Assembly: GCA_013205335.1 (NCBI GenBank)
Contig: JABMNB010000297.1
Span: forward strand, 1 to 15,620
Origin: Rhodospirillales bacterium
GTDB taxonomy: Bacteria > Pseudomonadota > Alphaproteobacteria > Reyranellales > Reyranellaceae
DNA length: 15,620 nucleotides
Direction: 5' to 3'
Of this stretch, positions 1-7,144 are shown in pieces; within the stretch, counting starts at the first letter, position 1; each line of letters begins with the position of its first letter. The position numbers and the translations under genes were made by a program. The notes beneath the pieces were generated by a model, which saw only the letters and a list, made by a program, of their open reading frames with translations, was not told where the DNA came from and did no database searches.

Positions 1-422
1 GCGTCTTTCTCGAGCGCGTCGAGCGAACGCGCGACCTTGCCCTGCTGCAGGGCGATGTAGCTCATGCGGCCCTCGTCCTGAGGCAGCGCGATTTCGCGGC
101 GGCGCGGCTGGGTGGCGTCGAGGATGCCGTCGCCCAACGCTTCCTGGGTGAGCGCCTTCCAGCGGGCCGGGCCGGGCGCGGGAAACAGCTTGGGCGCGCT
201 GCCGAGGCTGTCGAGGTATTCGCAGATCACCGGGCTGTCGTAGAGCGACATGCCGTCGTCGGTGATCAGGGTCGGGACCTTGGAGAGCGGATTGACCGGC
301 AGCAGCGCCGGATCGGTCGTGCCGATCTTCCAGCGCTCGATCTTGTCGTTGAGCCCGCGCGCGATGGCGCAAGCCATCACTTTACGGACATACGGACTTG
401 CAGCGGAATGGGCGATCTTCAT
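1..422 (-). CDS. Glutathione S-transferase family protein, N-terminal part (cut by window edge)
   Basis: The 140 codons visible are the N-terminal thioredoxin-like domain and the start of the helical domain of a glutathione S-transferase. The start reads MKIAHSAASPYVRKV; the SxxSPxxRK pattern around Ser9-Pro10 is the usual active-site region of bacterial GSTs. NPLSKVPT (residues 44-51) carries the cis-proline before strand 3, and DSPVICEYLD (62-71) is the glutathione gamma-glutamyl binding turn and helix. GSTs conjugate or transfer glutathione in the cytoplasm; the substrate cannot be told from this fragment. The ATG at 422 is chosen because GAGGG lies 8 bases upstream and because the family begins at this point. 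The C-terminal domain lies beyond base 1. The gene follows hyuB on the same strand, but a 179-base gap suggests its own promoter. Confidence 0.93.
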   Translation of the reverse strand, partial: MKIAHSAASPYVRKVMACAIARGLNDKIERWKIGTTDPALLPVNPLSKVPTLITDDGMSLYDSPVICEYLDSLGSAPKLFPAPGPARWKALTQEALGDGILDATQPRRREIALPQDEGRMSYIALQQGKVARSLDALEKD

Positions 423-496
423 GGCGGTTCCCTCGAGAGTCATCGGATCGGCGCGCACGTTATCTCGCCTTCCGGGAGCAACGCCATGACTTTCCC

Positions 497-512
497 GCCC
501 GAGATATCGGGC
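497..512. other. 6-bp stem-loop between hyuB and the GST gene
   Basis: GCCCGA (497-502) and TCGGGC (507-512) are perfect inverted arms around the tetraloop GATA. GGGAGC at 474-479 can pair instead with GCTCCC at 511-516, so two alternative stems share the right arm. No T-run follows on either strand, so I do not call it an intrinsic terminator. It could be a weak hairpin at the end of the hyu transcript or an operator for the GST gene. It is the only structure I see in the 179-base gap. Confidence 0.3.
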
Positions 513-601
513 TCCCGCATGATTGGGGCCGCCGACATCTTCAGGGGAAAAAGCCCACTCCCTCCACAATGCTCCGGGGCGCCGAGGTTCCCTCGCGCCG
601 T

Positions 602-2233
602 TCAGTCATCGCCTTGGTAATCCGATTGCACCGTCACGTATCCTGCCGCGATGTCGGCCGCGAGGGCCGCCACCGAGCGCAGTTTCGGATCGCCATGTCC
701 ACCGCCGCCCGGCGTGCCCAGCGAAACCGTGTCGCCCTTGTTCAGCACATACTGCTTTTTGGGATCGGTCTTTTCGCCGTTGATGCGCAGCTCCCCCGGT
801 GCGCCGTCCTTGCCGCCCTCGATGCCGAATGCGGCAAAGATCGTCCGCTCGGCAAGAAACGACACGGCGATCGGTGTATCGCTGCGGCTCTCGATCAGGA
901 TTTCCTGCCCGAGGCCGCCGCGATGACGGCCGGCGCCGCCGGAATCGGGACGCAGCTTCTTGTGATGGAAGCGCAGCGGCGCGATGTGTTCGCTGATCTC
1001 GATCGACGTCGAGCTGACATTGGACGGCCAGGACAGGCAGGTGACGCCGTCCCTCTGCGTGTTGCCGCCCATGCCGCCATTGTAGAAGAACATGTTGGCG
1101 TAGGGCTTGCCGCCTTCCCGCACACCCGACTGGTTCATCCCCCACATCGGCGAGCCGCAGGCCGCCATGACGCGTTCGGGCACGATCTGGCCCAGGCAGC
1201 CGAACACCAGCATCGGAATGTAATGGCCGATCAGCATGCGCGAACCGCCCGGCGCGGGGAACTGCGGATTGACGATGCAGCCCGGCGGCGCGGTGAGCGT
1301 GATCGGCCGCCACGCGCCTTCGTTGTTGGGCAGGTTGGAGTTGGTGCAGACCTTCACCCCATACATGCACATCGCATTCGTGTAGCACATGGCACAGTTG
1401 ATCGCCCGATCGACCTGGGCATCGGTGCCCGCAAAGTCGATCAGGATCTCGTCGCCCTTGACGATGAGCGCCATCCTGATCGTGATCGGCCTGTCCCCGA
1501 TGCCATCGGTCTTGAGCTCGCTACGGTAGGTGCCGTCCGGCAGCTCGAGGATCGCGGCCCGCATCGCGGCCTCGCAGCGCCCCTGAATCTCGCGCGCCAG
1601 GTCGGTAAGGTCGGGCAGCCCGTAATTCTCCATAAGGACCAGCAGCCGGTCTTCCATGAGATCGAGCGCCACGATCTGCGCATAGAGATCGCCCATGGTC
1701 TGATCCGGTGTGCGCACGTTCTTGCGGATCAACGCCACCAGTGTCTCGTCGGTCTTGCCCGCCGCCATCATCTTCATCGGCGGGATCTGCAAACCTTCCT
1801 CGAAGACCTCGCGCGGCTCGGGGCTGCGGATCTTGCCGCCGATATCCGGCACATGCGCCGTGGTGGCGCTGAAGGCGATCAGCTTGCCGTTGCGAAAGAT
1901 CGGCTTGGCCAGCGTCACGTCGGGAAGATGGCCGGTGCCGAGCCAGATGTCGTTGGTGATCAGCACGTCGCCCGGCGAGAGCTGGTCGGGCGGGTAGAAC
2001 CGGAGGAAATGCTTCACCGTCTCGGGCAGGGTGCCGATGAAGCTCGGGATGCTCTCGCTCGCCTGCACGAGCGACTGCCCCTCCGCGTCGGTGACGACGC
2101 AGGAGAAGTCGTAGCTTTCGCGCACCAGGGTCGAGAACGACGTGCGCACCATTGCGGCAGCCGCCTCGTCGACCAGCGAAATCAGGCGGCGCCACAGCAG
2201 TTCCAGCTCTATGGCATCGAAGGTGCGCGACAT
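602..2233 (-). CDS. hyuB: Hydantoinase B / oxoprolinase family subunit
   Basis: The 543-residue protein is of normal length for the B subunit of ATP-dependent hydantoinase/oxoprolinase-type enzymes. In this family the A and B subunits together hydrolyse cyclic amides (5-oxoproline, N-methylhydantoin) or carboxylate ketones such as acetone and acetophenone. Family landmarks are NDIWLGTGHLPDVTL (94-108), AHVPDIGG (126-133), a DSGGAGRHRGGLG segment and the C-terminal TPGGGGHGDP. The TGHLPD wording differs from the more common GGTHLPD of oxoprolinases, so the exact substrate is open. The start is the ATG at 2233, which has GGAGG 7 bases upstream; an in-frame ATG at 2374 lies inside hyuA and is rejected. 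It overlaps the hyuA stop by one base (TGATG), so the two subunits are probably translationally coupled, which suits a complex of the two proteins. Confidence 0.95.
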   Translation of the reverse strand: MSRTFDAIELELLWRRLISLVDEAAAAMVRTSFSTLVRESYDFSCVVTDAEGQSLVQASESIPSFIGTLPETVKHFLRFYPPDQLSPGDVLITNDIWLGTGHLPDVTLAKPIFRNGKLIAFSATTAHVPDIGGKIRSPEPREVFEEGLQIPPMKMMAAGKTDETLVALIRKNVRTPDQTMGDLYAQIVALDLMEDRLLVLMENYGLPDLTDLAREIQGRCEAAMRAAILELPDGTYRSELKTDGIGDRPITIRMALIVKGDEILIDFAGTDAQVDRAINCAMCYTNAMCMYGVKVCTNSNLPNNEGAWRPITLTAPPGCIVNPQFPAPGGSRMLIGHYIPMLVFGCLGQIVPERVMAACGSPMWGMNQSGVREGGKPYANMFFYNGGMGGNTQRDGVTCLSWPSNVSSTSIEISEHIAPLRFHHKKLRPDSGGAGRHRGGLGQEILIESRSDTPIAVSFLAERTIFAAFGIEGGKDGAPGELRINGEKTDPKKQYVLNKGDTVSLGTPGGGGHGDPKLRSVAALAADIAAGYVTVQSDYQGDD

Positions 2234-4302
2234 CAGTTCGCCTCCGCCAGGATGGAGCCGTCGGCCAGCAGCCGCGCCGTGGCGTTCGGTCCGACGATGA
2301 AGGTGCTTTCGTTTTCCTCGAACACGGCGGGACCTTCGATGCTTACGCCGGGTTCGAGCGCGTAGCGGTCCCACACCCGGGTCGGGAGCGTCTTGCCTTC
2401 GTCGGGAAAGAACACCGGCCGCGTGCCCTTGAGCGCCGTCGCCGAGCCGTGCCGGGGCAGTTCGAGCTTGCCGCCGGTGCCGGGCATCGGCGCGCTCACG
2501 GAGAGACGCAGCGCCACGAACTGGATCGCCGCCCCCGGCGGCGTGCGCGCGAACAGCGCCTTGTAGGCCGCTTCGAAGGCGATCCTGGCCTCGGCCTCGG
2601 TGAGAACCGGCGGCAGGACGACGGTGATTTCACTGCCCTGACCGATATAGCGCATGTCGGCGAGGCGACGGACGGTCCGGTTCTCGATGTCGGCGCCGGT
2701 GAGGCGCAGGACATCGAGCGAATCCTTCTCGAGACCCGCAAAAATCCGCTCTGCCGTAGCCAGATCCGCACCCGCCAGTGCGGTGGTGAAGCTCGCGACG
2801 CGATCGATCCGTGCGGGCGCCATCAGCATCCCGATCGTGCTGCCCGCCCCTGCGCCCGGCGGACAGACGACGCGGCTGACGCCCAGCTTGCGTGCCACGT
2901 GCCAGGCATGGACGGGCCCCGCCCCACCCGTCGCCAGAAGTGCATATTCCGACGGCACCCTGCCGCGTTCCGCGATGGCGACACGCGCCGCGCCGGCCAT
3001 GTTCTCGTTGACCACGTCGTGCACGCCGAAGGCCGCGCGCCCTGGCTCGACACCCAGCGCATCGGCCAGCTTGCCGAACGCCGCTTTCGTCGCCACCGCG
3101 TCGATCTTCATCGCGCCGCCCAGGAAGAAATCGGCATTGAGATAACCCAGCGTCAGGTCGGCATCGGTCACCGTGGCCTCGGTGCCGCCTCGGCCGTAGC
3201 ACGCGGGACCTGGCTGCGCGCCGCTGCTCTCCGGTCCGACATTCAATGTGCCGAGATCGCTCTTGTGCGCGATCGAGCCACCACCGGCGCCGATCTCGAT
3301 CAACTCGACCGTGGCGATCTGGATCGGCAGACCGGAGCCGCGCAGGAAACGCTTCTCGCGCGCCGCCTCGAAGCCCCAGGCGACGACCGGCTCACCGTCG
3401 TCGACCAGCGCGAGCTTGGCGGTCGTCCCGCCCATGTCGAAGGCCAGCACTCGCTCGAGGCCTGCATTGCGTCCGAACCATGCCCCGGCGAGCGCCCCTG
3501 CCGCGGGCCCGCTTTCCAGCAGCTGGACCGGCGAGCGCTTGGCCTCGCTGACGTGTGTGAGACCACCGTTGGACAGCATGAGGAACAGCCCGCCCGGAAT
3601 GCCCTCGGCGCGCAGCGCCTGCTCCAGCCGCTCGAGATAGATCTCGGCCAGGGGCCGGACATAGGCGTTGGCCACCGTCGTGCTGGCACGCAGATATTCG
3701 CGGATTTCCGGCGCAATGTCGGAGGAAAGCGAAATCGACAGGTTCTGGAAGCGCTCGGAAACCGCCGCTCCGATCGCGCGCTCGTGAGCCGCATTGGCGT
3801 AGGAGTGCAGGAAGCAGATGGCCAAGCTTTCCACGCCCTGCTTCACAAGGTCGGCCACCTCGGCAAGCGCTGCGCCTACATCGAGCGCGATCTCTATGGT
3901 GCCGTCCGGGCCCACCCGTTCCTTCGCTTCACGACGCCAGGCGCGCTGCACCAGCGGCTTCGGCATCTCGATGAAAAGATCGTAGAGCTCATATTTGCGC
4001 TCGCGCGCGATCTCCAGCACATCGCCGAAGCCCGCCGTGGTGAGCAGCCCGGTTTTCGCGCCTTTGCGCTCGATCAGCGCATTGGTGAACAGCGTCGTGG
4101 CATGCACGACGCGGCCGATCTGCTGCGGCGTGGCGCCCGCCTTCTCCAGCACGCGCCGCGTGCCCTCCAGGGCCCCGCGGGCCGGATCGTCGGGTGTCGT
4201 GCTTTCTTTCCAGATGACGGCCCGTCCGTCGCGGGGATCATGGATGACGAGGTCGGTGAAGGTTCCCCCGATGTCGATCCCGAGGGAAAGCGGCGCACTC
4301 AT
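2233..4302 (-). CDS. hyuA: Hydantoinase A / oxoprolinase family subunit (ATP-binding)
   Basis: The 689-residue protein is the A subunit partner of HyuB. The N-terminal Hydant_A_N domain opens with the phosphate-binding loop DIGGTFTD (10-17) and continues with VHATTLFTNALIERKGAKTG (66-85). The Hydantoinase_A domain carries LLESGPAAGA (261-270), the second ASKHA-type phosphate loop FDMGGTTAK (288-296), GAGGGSIA (338-345) and GAQPGPACYGRGG (361-373). These are the hallmarks of enzymes that use ATP to activate the substrate in hydantoinase, oxoprolinase and ketone carboxylase reactions. The ATG at 4302 follows AAAGGA by 6 bases. The gene lies 13 bases after the Bug binding-protein stop and runs into hyuB, so the three form one operon. 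Sequence alone does not separate N-methylhydantoinase, oxoprolinase and carboxylase activities; no third (gamma) carboxylase subunit is encoded here, which slightly favours a hydrolase. Confidence 0.95.
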   Translation of the reverse strand: MSAPLSLGIDIGGTFTDLVIHDPRDGRAVIWKESTTPDDPARGALEGTRRVLEKAGATPQQIGRVVHATTLFTNALIERKGAKTGLLTTAGFGDVLEIARERKYELYDLFIEMPKPLVQRAWRREAKERVGPDGTIEIALDVGAALAEVADLVKQGVESLAICFLHSYANAAHERAIGAAVSERFQNLSISLSSDIAPEIREYLRASTTVANAYVRPLAEIYLERLEQALRAEGIPGGLFLMLSNGGLTHVSEAKRSPVQLLESGPAAGALAGAWFGRNAGLERVLAFDMGGTTAKLALVDDGEPVVAWGFEAAREKRFLRGSGLPIQIATVELIEIGAGGGSIAHKSDLGTLNVGPESSGAQPGPACYGRGGTEATVTDADLTLGYLNADFFLGGAMKIDAVATKAAFGKLADALGVEPGRAAFGVHDVVNENMAGAARVAIAERGRVPSEYALLATGGAGPVHAWHVARKLGVSRVVCPPGAGAGSTIGMLMAPARIDRVASFTTALAGADLATAERIFAGLEKDSLDVLRLTGADIENRTVRRLADMRYIGQGSEITVVLPPVLTEAEARIAFEAAYKALFARTPPGAAIQFVALRLSVSAPMPGTGGKLELPRHGSATALKGTRPVFFPDEGKTLPTRVWDRYALEPGVSIEGPAVFEENESTFIVGPNATARLLADGSILAEAN

Positions 4303-4315
4303 TACACGTCCTTTG

Positions 4316-5284
4316 CTATTCGGCCTTCACATTGCCCTGCTTGGCGACCCTCGCCCAGCGCTCCCGGTCCTTGACGATGTACGCCGCAAAGGCATCCGGT
4401 CCCTGCCCGATGGGCTCGAGGCCTTGCTTCGCCAGCGTATCCGCATTCTTCGGATCGGCCATCGCCTCGATAAAGAGCTTGGCGAGCGCTCCCTTGATGT
4501 CGGCCGGCAGCCCGGCCGGCCCCATCAGGCCGAACCAGTTGTTGATGTCGAGTGCAGGGATGTCTTTGGTCAGCAGGGGCAGCTCCGGCGCCAGTGCCGT
4601 GGGTTTCGTGGAAGCAAGCGCCAGGACGCGGACCTTGCCGCCGCGCGCCTGACCGATCAGCTCCGACACGTTGCCGAAGAACATATCGACATTCCCCGCC
4701 GCCACGTCGGCGATGGCGGGCGCGCCGCCGCGGTAGGGCACGTGGATCAGTTTCAGGCCGCCGGCTTCGGCCGCCAGGAATTCTGCTCCGAGCTGGTTGG
4801 TCGAGCCGAGACCGGTCGAGGCATAGCTCACCTTGCCGGGGTTGGCCTTTGCATAGGCCACGAACTCGGGGATGGTCTTGAACGGCGCATCCATGCGCAC
4901 GATCAACGCCATCGGCACGCCGACCAGATTGCAGATCGGCGTCAGCTCCTTGTCGAGATCGAGCGGAATCTGCGAGCCCGGCACCACGGGCCCGACCGCG
5001 AGCTGGCCCATGATGCCGATGCCCACCGTATATCCATCGGCCGGCGCCTGGGCCACGGCCTTCAGCGCAATGAAGCCGCCAGCGCCGGTCTTGTTGTCGA
5101 CGATCACGGTGTAGCCATGCTGGCGCTGGATCGTCTCCGCCGCGATCCGGGCGGCCATGTCGGCGGTGCCGCCCGGGGCATAGCCCACCAGAATCTTGAT
5201 CGGCTGCTTGGGCACCCATTGCTGGGCACGCACCGGCGCGGCGGCAAGGATGAACGGAACGGCAAACAGGCTTCGACGGAACAT
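4316..5284 (-). CDS. Bug/TctC-type tripartite tricarboxylate transporter substrate-binding protein
   Basis: This 322-residue periplasmic binding protein belongs to the Bordetella uptake gene (Bug, TctC) family. Residues 1-20 form a Sec signal peptide with an Arg-Arg start, a hydrophobic core and an APVRA cleavage site before QQWVPKQP. The mature protein has the family signature PIKILVGYAPGGTADMAAR (28-46), the VIVDNKTGAGG turn and an HVPYRGGAPAIADV ligand loop. Such proteins capture carboxylates and some amides or aromatics and hand them to a TctAB membrane pair. The ATG at 5284 is preferred over an in-frame ATG at 5320 because it begins the signal peptide and follows a GGGGG run. It is the first gene of the operon with hyuA and hyuB, so its ligand is probably their substrate. 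No tctA or tctB adjoins it; the only pair in the window is at 11907-13866. Confidence 0.95.
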   Translation of the reverse strand: MFRRSLFAVPFILAAAPVRAQQWVPKQPIKILVGYAPGGTADMAARIAAETIQRQHGYTVIVDNKTGAGGFIALKAVAQAPADGYTVGIGIMGQLAVGPVVPGSQIPLDLDKELTPICNLVGVPMALIVRMDAPFKTIPEFVAYAKANPGKVSYASTGLGSTNQLGAEFLAAEAGGLKLIHVPYRGGAPAIADVAAGNVDMFFGNVSELIGQARGGKVRVLALASTKPTALAPELPLLTKDIPALDINNWFGLMGPAGLPADIKGALAKLFIEAMADPKNADTLAKQGLEPIGQGPDAFAAYIVKDRERWARVAKQGNVKAE

Positions 5285-5334
5285 TATGACCCCCAATTCC
5301 CAATGCGCAGCGTCAGGCAAGCGCCGTGCCGGGT

Positions 5335-5350
5335 CAAGGCATCATGCTTG
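5335..5350. promoter_or_regulatory. Imperfect dyad in the divergent Bug / acyl-CoA synthetase promoter region
   Basis: The 99-base gap between the divergent starts at 5284 and 5384 must hold both promoters. Within it, CAAGGCAT and ATGCTTG form arms of an inverted repeat with one bulged base around a central C. This could be an operator read by both genes, but arms of this size arise by chance. I could not identify convincing -35/-10 boxes on either strand. Confidence 0.25.
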
Positions 5351-5383
5351 AGATGAAACAGGCTTCGGGTAGTCTCCGCGCGC

Positions 5384-6979
5384 ATGCCTCTCGCCAAACC
5401 CGCCCCCGATGTCTGGACTCTGGTCGCCGCCATTGCCGAACGAACGCCGGCAGCACCGGCAATCCTTCATGGCGAGCGGACGCTCTCCTTCGCCGAACTG
5501 GTCGAAAGCGCCGCGTCCGCGGCCCAGGGTCTCGCGGACCTCGGCGTCGGTCCGGGCGACAGGGTTGCGCTCTGGCTGCCCAACGTGCCGGCCTACCCCA
5601 TCCTCTACCTGGCCTGCGTGCGCCTCGGCGCCGTCGCCGTCGCCGTGAACACACGCTACCGCGCCGTGGAGGTCGCCGACATCGTCGGTCGCTCGGGCGC
5701 CAAGGTGCTGGCCTGCGCGCCGGGGTTCCGGCGCATCGATTTCCTGTCGATCCTCGCCGACATCGAGCCTGAGGCGCTCGACAAACTCGCGGCGATCGTC
5801 GCGGTGGGCGAAGAGCCCATGTCGGTCCCACCCGCCATCGAGCGGCTACGGCGGGTGTCGTTCGAGCGCCTGCTTTCGCGGCCACGGCTCGGCGTCAACC
5901 ATGCGAAAGCAAGCGCGCCCTGCAACATCTTCACGACGTCGGGTACGACCAGCGCGCCCAAGTTCGTACTGCATCGCCAGGGCGCGATCGCCGGCCATGT
6001 CCAGCAGGTGGCCCGCGCCTTCGGCTTCGACGCGCCCGATACGCTATCCTTGTCGATCCTGCCGCTGTGCGGCGTCTATGGGTTCAACCAGACGATGGCG
6101 ACCCTGGCGGCCGGCAAGCCCTGCGTGATGGTCGAGTCCTACGAGATCGGGGAGATCGCGCGGCTGATCGCCCGGCATCGCCCGACCACGCTGTTCGGCA
6201 GCGACGACCTGTTCGCCCGCCTGCTGGACGCCGTAGCCGGCGACCGCCCCTTCCCGTCGGTGAAGTGGGCCGGTTACGCCGCCTTCAATGCCGCGCTCGA
6301 CGACATCGTCGAGACGGCGGAGCAACGCGGACTGCGTCTCTGCGGCCTCTACGGCATGAGCGAGGTGCAGGCGCTCTACGCCCTTCAGCCGATCGGGGCG
6401 CAAGTCGCGCGCCGCAAGAAAGGCGGCGGCATCCCGACCTCGCCGCTCGGCCATGTCCGGGTCCGCGACCCCGAGACCGGCGAATTGCTGGGCATCGGCC
6501 AGGCCGGTGCGCTCGAGTGCGCCGGTCCCTCCTTGATGGTCGGCTACTACGGCAACGAAAAAGCCACCGCGGAAGCCATGACATCGGACGGCTATGTCCG
6601 CACCGGCGACCTCGCCGAACTCGACGGCGATGGCGGCTTCACTTTCCTGAGCCGCATGGGCGACGTGTTGCGGCTCTCCGGCTTCCTGGTGAATCCGCTG
6701 GAGATCGAGGCACATCTGCAGAAGCTGCCCGGTATCGCCGGCTGCCAGGCCATCGCCGTGCCGCGGGCCGATGGCGTTCGCGTCGTAGCCTTCGTCATCC
6801 CGGCGCCCGGCGGGCCGCTCGACGAAGCCGCCGCCATCGCGCACTGCAAGCGCGGCCTCGCCAACTACAAGGTGCCGATGCGGATTTTCGCGATCGACGA
6901 CTTCCCCACGACGCCCTCACCGAACGGCTTCAAGATCCAGCGCGCGCGCCTGCGCGACATGGCGCTGGAGCGGCTCTAG
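5384..6979 (+). CDS. AMP-dependent acyl-CoA synthetase / ligase (ANL superfamily)
   Basis: The 531-residue protein is a full-length adenylate-forming acyl-CoA ligase that would activate a carboxylic acid to its CoA thioester through an acyl-AMP. Motifs in order are the P-loop TTSGTTSAPK (184-193), the adenine-binding YGMSE (323-327), the ribose-binding TGDL (407-410), the hinge region LSRMGDVLRLSGF (422-434), and the C-terminal catalytic lysine in NGFKIQ (Lys517). The P-loop has Ser190 where Gly is most common. The adenylation half is complete, but the substrate pocket does not show whether the acid is fatty, aromatic or short-chain. The ATG at 5384 has no clear Shine-Dalgarno sequence, and an in-frame TGA lies a short way upstream, so a longer product is unlikely. 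The gene stands alone, divergent from the hyu operon and convergent with the crotonase gene; it could activate a product of HyuAB, but this is only inferred from position. Confidence 0.94.
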   Translation: MPLAKPAPDVWTLVAAIAERTPAAPAILHGERTLSFAELVESAASAAQGLADLGVGPGDRVALWLPNVPAYPILYLACVRLGAVAVAVNTRYRAVEVADIVGRSGAKVLACAPGFRRIDFLSILADIEPEALDKLAAIVAVGEEPMSVPPAIERLRRVSFERLLSRPRLGVNHAKASAPCNIFTTSGTTSAPKFVLHRQGAIAGHVQQVARAFGFDAPDTLSLSILPLCGVYGFNQTMATLAAGKPCVMVESYEIGEIARLIARHRPTTLFGSDDLFARLLDAVAGDRPFPSVKWAGYAAFNAALDDIVETAEQRGLRLCGLYGMSEVQALYALQPIGAQVARRKKGGGIPTSPLGHVRVRDPETGELLGIGQAGALECAGPSLMVGYYGNEKATAEAMTSDGYVRTGDLAELDGDGGFTFLSRMGDVLRLSGFLVNPLEIEAHLQKLPGIAGCQAIAVPRADGVRVVAFVIPAPGGPLDEAAAIAHCKRGLANYKVPMRIFAIDDFPTTPSPNGFKIQRARLRDMALERL

Positions 6980-7144
6980 CAGGCCGCCAAAAAGTCGGAG
7001 TCCTGGCGAATAAACGAAACAAACGAAATAAACGAAATAAACAAATCGAGAGTCGCACCCCCTGGATCCGGTGCCGTGGTGACCGTTGACGGATCAATGT
7101 TGCTCGCGGGTACTTCCGAAAAACCTGTTTCAACAGCCTGCTAG
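6976..7144. repeat. Matching inverted ends CTAGCAGGC bounding a 160-bp convergent intergenic segment
   Basis: CTAGCAGGC (6976-6984) and GCCTGCTAG (7136-7144) are a perfect 9-bp inverted pair. Each contains the TAG stop of the gene it touches: the acyl-CoA synthetase on the left and the crotonase on the right. Read inward, the right end continues as AGCAGGCTGTTGAAACAGG and the left as AGCAGGCCGCCAAAAAGTC, which share the first seven bases and an A-rich stretch. The segment between is AT-richer than its surroundings and codes for nothing recognisable. It may be a small non-autonomous mobile element (MITE-like) or relic; a target duplication is not evident. Confidence 0.35.
7012..7047 (+). repeat. 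9-bp tandem repeat, about four copies (AAACGAAAT)
   Basis: Four successive 9-mers read AAACGAAAC, AAACGAAAT, AAACGAAAT and AAACAAATC, the last degenerate. The tract is extremely AT-rich for this genome and almost free of T on the plus strand. It lies between the 3' ends of two convergent genes. It may be a replication-slippage minisatellite or an inner part of the flanking element; no known protein site is recognised. Confidence 0.9.

Noticed and set aside
497..512. Rho-independent terminator of the hyu operon
   Set aside because: The stem is only 6 bp and no T-run follows on the minus strand.
398..4374. Two long plus-strand ORFs (about 655 and 740 codons) opposite hyuB and hyuA
   Set aside because: They are antisense shadows caused by high GC at third codon positions. 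Their translations are rich in Arg, His, Ala and Asp without any family motif, while the minus strand carries clear HyuA and HyuB signatures.
3995..5356. Plus-strand ORF of about 450 codons opposite the Bug gene
   Set aside because: It is a shadow of the Bug binding protein and the start of hyuA; no domain is recognisable, and the other strand has a signal peptide and Bug motifs.
7012..7047. CRISPR-like array from the regular AAACGAAAT copies
   Set aside because: The units are contiguous 9-mers without spacers and only four in number; no cas genes are present.
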